Assembly (NCBI GenBank): GCA_947304355.1 | Contig: CAMZAX010000010.1 | Location: 1 to 64,000 of the forward strand | DNA length: 64,000 nucleotides | Direction: 5' to 3' | From: an uncultured Selenomonadales bacterium | Lineage (GTDB): Bacteria; Bacillota; Negativicutes; Selenomonadales; Selenomonadaceae | Part shown: piece by piece, positions 1 to 7,612 of the stretch | Position numbering within the stretch: the stretch's first letter is position 1 | Layout of the letters: every line of letters starts with the position of its first letter | The notes under the pieces: generated by a model | Database searches by the model: none | The model's input: the letters and a program-made list of their open reading frames with translations, nothing else | Told to the model about the DNA's origin: nothing | Made by a program: the position numbers and the translations under genes

Positions 1-30
1 CTTTTTACTCGCTGCTTCTGTTATTCACTT

Positions 31-58
31 TTAATTTACCAACAGCCCCTAGTATAAT
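31..58 (+). promoter_or_regulatory. possible sigma70-type promoter (TTAATT-N16-TATAAT) upstream of murE
   Basis: TATAAT at 53-58 with a weak -35 at 31-36. Confidence 0.3.
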
Positions 59-175
59 GCGCGAAAAAAATTTTTGGTCTCTTTCAAAGGGACAACGGCA
101 GAAAATTTTTTGGCGGCATTGTCTTTTCAGGCAAAGCTCAATTATAATTGGCGGCAAACGAAGGGAGGCTCAGTC

Positions 176-1651
176 TTGACAAAAAAACTCAGCGAACTTG
201 CGTTGCTCGTGCCCGAAGCCAAAATTCTTGGCGACGACGTTGCAATCGGCGGCATTGAGCACGACTCGCGCAAGGTCACCACAGGCAATTTATTCGTGTG
301 CATGGAGGGTGCGCACGTTGACGGGCATAATTTCATTTCGCAGGCAAAGGCACGCGGCGCGGTTGCCGTTCTCACGGCGCGACAAAATTTCACGCCGCCC
401 GAAGGTCTGTCCGCGCTCGTCGTCCCGGACATGCTCAACGCGTTGGCTGTTATCGTCCCGTATTTTTACGACTACCCTGCGCGGGCGATGCGCGTCGTCG
501 GCGTGACGGGCACCAACGGCAAGACAACGACGACTTACATGTTGCGCGACATTTTCAGAGGCGCGGGCTTGAGCGTCGGGCTTATCGGCACGATTCAAAT
601 TCTTATCGACGACGAAACTTTTCCGAACCCCAACACCACACCCAACGTCATTGACTTGCAACACGTGCTGAACGAAATGCGGCGGCGCAAGATTCAAATC
701 GTCGTCATGGAAGTTTCGAGCCACGCACTTGCCGAGCATCGGGTCGCGGGCGTCGAATTCGACACAGCGATCTTCACGAACCTCACGCAAGATCATCTGG
801 ACTTTCACGGCACCATGGAAAATTATTTGCGGGCAAAGGCGAAGCTGTTCGACGCGGTTTCGCGCCACGGACGCAAGCAAAACAAAACCGCAGTCATAAA
901 CGCGGACGACGCGGCGAGTGAAAAAATTTTGCACCACTGCCTGTGCAAGCGAATCACTTACGGCTTAAACGATTCTGCAGACCTGCGCGGCGTCGATGTT
1001 GACGTTCGAGCCGACGGCATGAACTTATCCCTTGCCCCTTGTCCCTTGTCCCTTAACCTGCACGTGACGGGGCTTTTCAACGCGTACAACGTGCTTGCGG
1101 CGATTGGTGCGGCGACGGCTGAAAATATTCGACCCGACGTAATCAAGCGGGCTCTGGAAAATTTTCGGAACGTCCCCGGCAGATTCGAGCGCGTCTTTGC
1201 CGACGTGCCCTTCGCGGTTATCGTCGATTACGCGCACACGCCCGACGGCGTCAAGAACGTTTTGCAGACCGCCGCGCAGATTGTCACGGGCAAGATTATC
1301 ACGGTGTTCGGCTGCGGCGGCGACCGCGACCACGCGAAACGTCCGATTATGGGCAAGCTTGTCGCCGAGCTGTCTGACGTTGTTATCGCCACTTCGGACA
1401 ATCCGCGCACCGAAGACCCCGAAAAAATTCTTGATGACATCGAACGCGGTATCGGCGACAAAAAGCACGAACGCATTGCCGACCGACGCGCCGCGATTTT
1501 CAGAGCGATTGAACTTGCCGAGGCCGGCGACGTGGTTTTAATCCTTGGCAAAGGTCACGAGACTTATCAGATACTCAACAGCGGCACGATTCACTTCGAC
1601 GACCGCGAAGTTGCTCACGAAGCTATCACGGAGGTTATATCCCATGAATAA
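176..1651 (+). CDS. murE: UDP-N-acetylmuramoyl-L-alanyl-D-glutamate--2,6-diaminopimelate ligase
   Basis: GVTGTNGKTTT P-loop; DNPRTEDP motif typical of meso-DAP-specific MurE; TTG start at 176 preceded by GGGAGG (ORF track start at 74 is probably too long). Confidence 0.95.
   Translation: MTKKLSELALLVPEAKILGDDVAIGGIEHDSRKVTTGNLFVCMEGAHVDGHNFISQAKARGAVAVLTARQNFTPPEGLSALVVPDMLNALAVIVPYFYDYPARAMRVVGVTGTNGKTTTTYMLRDIFRGAGLSVGLIGTIQILIDDETFPNPNTTPNVIDLQHVLNEMRRRKIQIVVMEVSSHALAEHRVAGVEFDTAIFTNLTQDHLDFHGTMENYLRAKAKLFDAVSRHGRKQNKTAVINADDAASEKILHHCLCKRITYGLNDSADLRGVDVDVRADGMNLSLAPCPLSLNLHVTGLFNAYNVLAAIGAATAENIRPDVIKRALENFRNVPGRFERVFADVPFAVIVDYAHTPDGVKNVLQTAAQIVTGKIITVFGCGGDRDHAKRPIMGKLVAELSDVVIATSDNPRTEDPEKILDDIERGIGDKKHERIADRRAAIFRAIELAEAGDVVLILGKGHETYQILNSGTIHFDDREVAHEAITEVISHE
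1025..1052 (+). repeat. heptanucleotide array TTGTCCC (4 units) inside murE
   Basis: TTATCCC TTGCCCC TTGTCCC TTGTCCC. Confidence 0.85.
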
Positions 1652-3002
1652 ATTGACATTGAAAGAAGTTGCGCAAGTCACGAGCGCAACGGTTGATTTC
1701 GACGCAGAAATTTCTTTCGAGTGCGTGACGACCGACAGCAGGAAGGTTACGAGCGGCTCATTGTTCGTCGCATTGAAGGGCGAAATTTTCAACGGCGAAG
1801 ACTTTGCCGAAGACGCCTTCAGCAAGGGCGCGGCTGCCGTTATCGTCAGCAAAGACTTCGACAAAAATCTTGACGGCGTTGTCTTGAAAGTCGACGACAC
1901 GTTGACGGCTTATCGACAAATCGCGGGCGCGTGGCGCGACAGATTCAATATCCCCGTCGTCGCTGTCACCGGCTCCAACGGCAAGACCACGACCAAAGAC
2001 TTGACTGCCGCCGCGCTCAGCGGACTTGGTAACGTCAATAAAACTTCCGGCAACTTCAATAACGAAGTCGGCGTCCCAATGACGTTGCTTGAACTAAACG
2101 ACAAACACACCGCCGCCGTCGTCGAAATCGGTATGCGCGGGCGCGGACAAATCGAAACGCTTGCAAAAGTCGTCAAGCCGACAATCGGTATCGTAACAAA
2201 CGTCAGCGAGGCGCACATTGAACTTTTGGGCTCAATCGAAAACATTGCGCGGGCGAAAGGCGAACTCGTCGAGGCTATTCCCGACGGCGGTACAATTATC
2301 CTTAACGCGGACAATCGGCACACGGCGGCAATGAAAAACTTGGCGGGCGCGGGCGTCAACGTCGTGACTTACGGCTTGGACACTTCGGCGGACGTGACGG
2401 CGCGGGACATTTTAATCGGCAGCGTGGCGACGGAATTCACGTTGACTTATCGCGGCGAAGACTTTGACTTTGAAATCCCGATGCTCGGTCGCCACAACGT
2501 CTCAAATGCGCTTGCGGCTATCGCGGCGGGCTTTACAGTCGGCTTGAACGTCGAAGAGATTCAGCGCGGCATTTCGACTTTGACGACGACGAAAATGCGT
2601 TTCGAGGTTATCAGGCGCGACGGCTTGACGATTGTCAACGACGCCTACAACGCAAGCCCCGCTTCCATGCGCGTGGCGATTAAGACTTCGGCTGAAGTTT
2701 ACGACGGGCGCAAAATCGCCGTGCTTGGCGACATGATGGAACTCGGCGACATATCGGAGGCTGTCCACCGCGAAATCGGCGCGGAGCTTGTCGAAAACAA
2801 ATTCGACGTGCTGATAACGTTGGGTGAGCTCGGCAAGTTCATTGCTGCGGGCGCGCGCGACGCCGGCTTGAAGGACGTTTACACCTTCGACACGCACGAA
2901 GACGCCGCAAAAAAAATCTTGGAGCTTGTCCGCGACGGCGACACGATTCTTTTCAAGGCGTCCCACGTCATGCATATGGAGAAAATCATTGAGCTGATAT
3001 GA
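1644..3002 (+). CDS. murF: UDP-N-acetylmuramoyl-tripeptide--D-alanyl-D-alanine ligase
   Basis: VAVTGSNGKTTTKD motif, MurF-like layout; ATG 1644 after GGAGG, overlapping the murE stop. Confidence 0.94.
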   Translation: MNKLTLKEVAQVTSATVDFDAEISFECVTTDSRKVTSGSLFVALKGEIFNGEDFAEDAFSKGAAAVIVSKDFDKNLDGVVLKVDDTLTAYRQIAGAWRDRFNIPVVAVTGSNGKTTTKDLTAAALSGLGNVNKTSGNFNNEVGVPMTLLELNDKHTAAVVEIGMRGRGQIETLAKVVKPTIGIVTNVSEAHIELLGSIENIARAKGELVEAIPDGGTIILNADNRHTAAMKNLAGAGVNVVTYGLDTSADVTARDILIGSVATEFTLTYRGEDFDFEIPMLGRHNVSNALAAIAAGFTVGLNVEEIQRGISTLTTTKMRFEVIRRDGLTIVNDAYNASPASMRVAIKTSAEVYDGRKIAVLGDMMELGDISEAVHREIGAELVENKFDVLITLGELGKFIAAGARDAGLKDVYTFDTHEDAAKKILELVRDGDTILFKASHVMHMEKIIELI

Positions 3003-3229
3003 GCAAACTTGAAAAACTTCTTCAACGAATCAAAAACAATCCGAAGACCGTCCGCTTTGAAGAGATAGAAAAATTGTTATTGCGTCGCGGTTTCATTGAA
3101 AGTCAAGCAGGCGGCGGGTCGAGCCATTATGTCTTCAAGAAAGACGATGTTTTTGTGACCATACCTCGGCACGGAAAATTTGTCGACGAAGTTTATATCA
3201 ACAAAGCTGTAAAAGCAATGGGAATCTAA
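2999..3229 (+). CDS. hicA: HicA-like mRNA interferase toxin
   Basis: 76 aa; 'GGGSSHYVFKKDDVFVTIPRHGK' matches the HicA dsRBD-like signature; ATGA overlap with the murF stop; followed by a HicB-like gene. Confidence 0.85.
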   Translation: MSKLEKLLQRIKNNPKTVRFEEIEKLLLRRGFIESQAGGGSSHYVFKKDDVFVTIPRHGKFVDEVYINKAVKAMGI

Positions 3230-3248
3230 AATTTGGAGGTTGATTGCA

Positions 3249-3623
3249 GTGGAAAAAAATTTGGATTACTATGCAACGTTGCCTTATGACATTGTAGTCA
3301 CATCTTCACCGGAGGGCGGTTACGTCGCGACGATACCCGACTTGCCCGGCTGCATAACTCAAGGCGATACGCGTTTGGAAGTTCTCGAAATGATTGAGGA
3401 CGCAAAACTTTGCTGGTTGGCGGCGGCTCTTGAGGACGAAGACGACATCCCCGAACCTGATTTGGATTTGTACAACGGACGATTGAATTTGCGCATTCCA
3501 AAGAGCTTGCACAGGAAACTTGCGGAGAGTGCCAAGCGCGAAGGCGTCAAACTCAATCAGCTTGCGATTTACCTTATGGCGAGCGGCATCGGCGAGCAAC
3601 GTGACATTCAAGCAAAGGAGTAG
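3249..3623 (+). CDS. hicB: HicB-like antitoxin (partial RNase H fold plus C-terminal RHH-type DNA-binding segment)
   Basis: 'YVATIPDLPGCITQGDTRLEVLEMIEDAKLCW' HicB signature; 'LNLRIPKSLHRKLAESAKREGVKLNQL' Arc/RHH-like; GTG 3249 after GGAGGT. Confidence 0.85.
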   Translation: MEKNLDYYATLPYDIVVTSSPEGGYVATIPDLPGCITQGDTRLEVLEMIEDAKLCWLAAALEDEDDIPEPDLDLYNGRLNLRIPKSLHRKLAESAKREGVKLNQLAIYLMASGIGEQRDIQAKE

Positions 3624-3634
3624 AGACTCTTTAC

Positions 3635-4588
3635 ATGGAAAAACTTTTAATAGCGGGAGCAATCGCGGCGGGCGTGGTCATCATGCTTGCGCCGATTTGC
3701 ATTCCGATTTTGCACCGATTGAAATTCGGACAGAGCATACGCGCCGAAGGTCCCAAAAGTCATCAAGTCAAAAGCGGCACGCCGACCATGGGCGGAATTT
3801 TTTTAATCACGGGCATCGTCGCCGCGACGCTGATTCAAGCCGATTGGAACGCGGAAATTTTCCTTGCGCTGTTCATTTTGCTCGGTCACTTTATTTTGGG
3901 CTTTATTGACGATTATTTGAAAGTCGTCCGCAAACACAATCAAGGCTTGCTTGCGCGTTACAAACTGGCGGGGCAAATCCTAATCGTTATCGTGACGACG
4001 TTCGTGGCAAGCGAATTGCTGATTGACTTCAACCCGACGATTTGGCTGCCCGTCGTCAACGTGACAATCGACGCGGGCGGCTGGTATGTGCCGTTCCTGT
4101 TTTTCGTGGTGGTCGGCGCGTCGAACGCCGTCAACTTGACGGACGGACTTGACGGCTTGGCTTCGGGTTGCATGGCGATTGCGGCGAGCTGTTACGCGGT
4201 GATTTGCATTTTGACGGGACACAACGACTTGGCGATTTTCTGTGCGGCGACGGTTGGCGCGTGCGTGGGTTTCTTGCGCTTCAACTTCCACCCCGCGAAA
4301 GTCTTCATGGGCGACACGGGCTCACTTGCATTGGGCGGCGCGTTCGCGGCTGTCGGCATCTTGTCGCGCACCGAAGTCTTGTTGGCAGTCGTTGGCTTCG
4401 TGTTCGTCTGCGAGGCGTTGTCGGTTATTCTGCAAGTCATTTCGTTCAAGTCGACGGGCAAGCGAATCTTCCGCATGAGCCCGTTGCATCATCACTTCGA
4501 GCTTGGCGGCTGGTCGGAAGTCAAAGTCGTGTTCGTCTTTTGGGCGGTCGGACTTATCGCGGGCGTCGTCGGCTTATCAATGCTGTAA
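3635..4588 (+). CDS. mraY: phospho-N-acetylmuramoyl-pentapeptide-transferase
   Basis: polytopic; 'SGTPTMGGI', 'NLTDGLDGLA', 'FMGDTGSLALGG', 'HHHFELGGW' motifs. Confidence 0.95.
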   Translation: MEKLLIAGAIAAGVVIMLAPICIPILHRLKFGQSIRAEGPKSHQVKSGTPTMGGIFLITGIVAATLIQADWNAEIFLALFILLGHFILGFIDDYLKVVRKHNQGLLARYKLAGQILIVIVTTFVASELLIDFNPTIWLPVVNVTIDAGGWYVPFLFFVVVGASNAVNLTDGLDGLASGCMAIAASCYAVICILTGHNDLAIFCAATVGACVGFLRFNFHPAKVFMGDTGSLALGGAFAAVGILSRTEVLLAVVGFVFVCEALSVILQVISFKSTGKRIFRMSPLHHHFELGGWSEVKVVFVFWAVGLIAGVVGLSML

Positions 4589-4600
4589 GGAGTCTTGATA

Positions 4601-5965
4601 ATGAATTTTGCAGATAAAAAAATTTTGGTTATCGGCGCGGCACGGAGCGGCATTGCGGCGGCGAAGATTGTTAAACATCTCGGCGCGACGGTCGTACTCA
4701 GCGACGCGAAACAAGAATCGGAGCTTAACGTTGACTTCGGCGAACTGCGCGGGCTCGGCGTCGATTTGCGTTTCGGCAAGCAGACAGAAGAACTTTTAAT
4801 CGGCGTCGATTTGATAATCGTGTCGCCCGCCGTCCCGCTCAGGATACCGTTGCTTAAGTCCGCCGCCGCGCAGGGCATTAAAATCATCAGCGAAGTCGAA
4901 TTTGCTTACGACTTGGCTCAGTCGCCGATATGCGCCGTGACGGGCACCAACGGCAAGACCACGACGGTTACGCTGCTCGGCTTGCTGCTGAAGACCGCGT
5001 TCGATAAGGTCGGCGTCGGCGGCAATATCGGCTTTCCGTTGAGCGAAGTCGCTTTGGAAGTCGGCGCGGGCGGTTGTCTTGCGGCGGAGATTTCCAGTTA
5101 TCAGATGGAGGCGACGAAAAATTTCAAGCCGCACATTTCCGCCGTCTTGAACGTCACGCCCGATCACCTCAAGCGTCACGGCTCAATGGAAGTCTATCAA
5201 GCCATGAAGGAAAAAATTTTCGCGCAACAGACCGCCGAAGATTTCCTGGTGCTGAATTACGACGACGAACGTACCCGCGACATGATTGATCGCGCCGCGT
5301 GTCGAGTGTTGTATTTCAGTCGGCAGGTCGAGCTGTCGGAGGGCGCGTTTGTCCAAAACAATCGGCTTGTCATAAAATTCAACGGCACGCGTCACGAACT
5401 GTGCACCGTCGACGAACTCGGCATTAAGGGTTGGCACAACGTCGAGAACGCCCTTGCCGCGTCGCTGATTGCGTTTCTGGCGGGCGCGTCGGCTGAAGGC
5501 ATTCGCGGCGTGCTGAAAACGTTTCAAGGCGTCGAACACCGCATTGAATTCGTCCGCGAGCTTGACGGCGTGAAGTACTACAACGACAGCAAGGCGACCA
5601 ACACCGATTCGGCGATTAAGGCGTTGGAGACGTTCGCGGGGCATATCGTCTTAATTGCGGGCGGCGACGACAAGGGCACCGATTTGACGGACTTCCTGCG
5701 CCTTGTCAACGAACGCGTCGACAGTTTGATTCTCGTCGGCGACGCGGCGGCACGATTCAAAACCTGCGCGGCGGAGAGCGGCTATCCTGTCGAAAAAATC
5801 TTGGAGGCGGGCTACTCAATGGAACGTGCTGTTGCGCTTGCAAAGGATGTTGCACGTTCGCCGCAAATCGTGTTGCTCAGTCCTGCCTGCGCGAGTTTCG
5901 ACATGTACAGCGACTTCGAGGAGCGCGGGCGCGACTTCAAACGCATTGTTCACGAGCTCAAATGA
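4601..5965 (+). CDS. murD: UDP-N-acetylmuramoylalanine--D-glutamate ligase
   Basis: 'AVTGTNGKTTTVTLLG', 'YYNDSKATNTDSAIKAL' motifs; position in cluster. Confidence 0.94.
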   Translation: MNFADKKILVIGAARSGIAAAKIVKHLGATVVLSDAKQESELNVDFGELRGLGVDLRFGKQTEELLIGVDLIIVSPAVPLRIPLLKSAAAQGIKIISEVEFAYDLAQSPICAVTGTNGKTTTVTLLGLLLKTAFDKVGVGGNIGFPLSEVALEVGAGGCLAAEISSYQMEATKNFKPHISAVLNVTPDHLKRHGSMEVYQAMKEKIFAQQTAEDFLVLNYDDERTRDMIDRAACRVLYFSRQVELSEGAFVQNNRLVIKFNGTRHELCTVDELGIKGWHNVENALAASLIAFLAGASAEGIRGVLKTFQGVEHRIEFVRELDGVKYYNDSKATNTDSAIKALETFAGHIVLIAGGDDKGTDLTDFLRLVNERVDSLILVGDAAARFKTCAAESGYPVEKILEAGYSMERAVALAKDVARSPQIVLLSPACASFDMYSDFEERGRDFKRIVHELK

Positions 5966-6119
5966 AAAGACGCGCCGGTAAATTCTGCGGAACCAGTATC
6001 TTCCGAAGAAGCCCTCGGTCTTCCGCCCGTCGACGCGTCTTTTCGCGGACAAGATTTGACGTGCGCCCCACAAACACGCCCAAAGCCGCTTAAGGGATAC
6101 TGCGGAAAATCTTTGTCCG
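5965..6119 (+). ncRNA. candidate structured leader RNA (two adjacent long hairpins with complementary 7-nt internal segments) upstream of the SMR gene
   Basis: AAAAGACGCG 5965-5974 / CGCGTCTTTT 6034-6043; GCGGAA 5987-5992 / TTCCGC 6021-6026; CGGACAAGATTT 6046-6057 / AAATCTTTGTCCG 6107-6119; CAGTATC 5994-6000 complementary to GATACTG 6096-6102. Confidence 0.35.
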
Positions 6120-6178
6120 AAAAAATTTTATCACGGGCGGCGGCTTGCGGCAAGAAAATTTTTAAAGCGGTGACGACT

Positions 6179-6502
6179 ATGGGTTACGTTTATCTTGGCT
6201 TGGCGATTGTTTTGGAGCTGTGCGGCACGATGTGCATGAAGTTATCGGACGGCTTCGAGAATAAAATTTTCGCGGCGGGCACGCTGATTTCTTTCGGCGT
6301 TTGTTTTTACTTTTCCGCGCTGTCAATGAAGACCATCCCGTTAAATATCCTTTACGCGACTTGGAGCGGACTCGGAATAGTTTTCGCGGCAGTCATTGCC
6401 AAAATATTTTTTCACGAAACCGTTTCGACGCCGGGATTGATTGGAATCGTCCTAATCGTCGTCGGCGTCGTGCTGTGTAATTTTTTTGGAGAGAATCACT
6501 AA
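6179..6502 (+). CDS. small multidrug resistance (SMR/EmrE-like) family transporter
   Basis: about 107 aa, four TM segments; 'LAIVLELCGTMCMKLSDGF' and 'YATWSGLGIVFAAVIAKIFFHE'; ATG 6179. Confidence 0.85.
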   Translation: MGYVYLGLAIVLELCGTMCMKLSDGFENKIFAAGTLISFGVCFYFSALSMKTIPLNILYATWSGLGIVFAAVIAKIFFHETVSTPGLIGIVLIVVGVVLCNFFGENH

Positions 6503-7612
6503 ATGAAAATAATCGTATCGGGCGGCGGCACGGGCGGTCACATCTACCCCGCACTGACGCTAATTGACGCCGTAAAGGCAAAGCGGGCGGACGCCGAATT
6601 TCTTTACGTCGGCACCGAAAAAGGCTTGGAGGCTGACATCGTTCCGAAGGCGGGCATAAATTTCACCGCGCTGAAGTTGGAGGGCGGGCTCGAACGACGT
6701 TTCACGCTGTCGAACATTTCGCGCGCCGCCAATGCCGTTTGGAGTATCAAGCGCGCTTCGGACGTTATCAAGGACTTCAAACCCAACGCGGTCGTCGGGA
6801 CGGGCGGCTACGTTTGCGGTCCGATTCTGCTTGCCGCAAGCCTTATGAAAGTTCCCACGCTGATTCAAGAGCAGAACGCCGTTGCGGGCGTCACGAATAA
6901 AATTCTGTCGAAGTTCGTCGACAAAATCGCTGTCGGCACCCGCGACGCGCTGAAAAATTTTCCCGCCGATAAGACGATTTACACTGGCAATCCTATTCGC
7001 GCCGAGGTCTTGGCGGCAAAGCGTGAGGACGGGCTCCGCGAATTCAACTTTACGGGCGACAAACCGATTGTTCTGATTTCGGGCGGCTCTCGCGGCGCAC
7101 GCAGTATCAACACCGCAATGATCGACGTGTTGAAGGCGGCGGCTCAAAAAAATTCCGCGCAATTCCTGCACGTCACGGGCAAAGGCGAATTCGACACCGT
7201 AACGAGCAAATTGCGCGACGTACTCGACGCGCCCAACGTCAAGGTCGTGCCGTATCTTTACAACATGCCCACGGCTATGGCAATGGCTGATTTGGCTGTC
7301 TTCCGCGCAGGCGCGACGGGTTTGGCGGAACTGACGGCGCGCGGCGTCCCCGCGATTTTGATACCCTACCCCTACGCGGCGGAAAATCATCAGGAGTTCA
7401 ACGCGCGTGCATTGGTCGAAGCGGGCGCGGCACGTATGATTCTCAACCGCGATTTGACGGCTGAAATTTTATCGGCGACGCTGGACGAGCTGTTATCGTC
7501 GCCCGAACTGCTCAAGCGCATGGCTGCGGCAAGCTTGTCTCTGGGCAAACCCGACGCCGCCAACGAAATTGCCGACTTGATTCTACAACTGACTGGAGGA
7601 ACGATAACTTGA
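6503..7612 (+). CDS. murG: UDP-N-acetylglucosamine--N-acetylmuramyl-(pentapeptide) pyrophosphoryl-undecaprenol GlcNAc transferase
   Basis: 'SGGGTGGHIYPALT', 'TLIQEQNAVAGVTN', 'FRAGATGLAELTARGVPAILIPYPYAAENHQ'. Confidence 0.96.
   Translation: MKIIVSGGGTGGHIYPALTLIDAVKAKRADAEFLYVGTEKGLEADIVPKAGINFTALKLEGGLERRFTLSNISRAANAVWSIKRASDVIKDFKPNAVVGTGGYVCGPILLAASLMKVPTLIQEQNAVAGVTNKILSKFVDKIAVGTRDALKNFPADKTIYTGNPIRAEVLAAKREDGLREFNFTGDKPIVLISGGSRGARSINTAMIDVLKAAAQKNSAQFLHVTGKGEFDTVTSKLRDVLDAPNVKVVPYLYNMPTAMAMADLAVFRAGATGLAELTARGVPAILIPYPYAAENHQEFNARALVEAGAARMILNRDLTAEILSATLDELLSSPELLKRMAAASLSLGKPDAANEIADLILQLTGGTIT

Noticed and set aside
5966-6178. Guanidine riboswitch upstream of the SMR gene
   Set aside because: I could not find the conserved motifs of guanidine-I, -II or -III; kept only as an unknown structured RNA.
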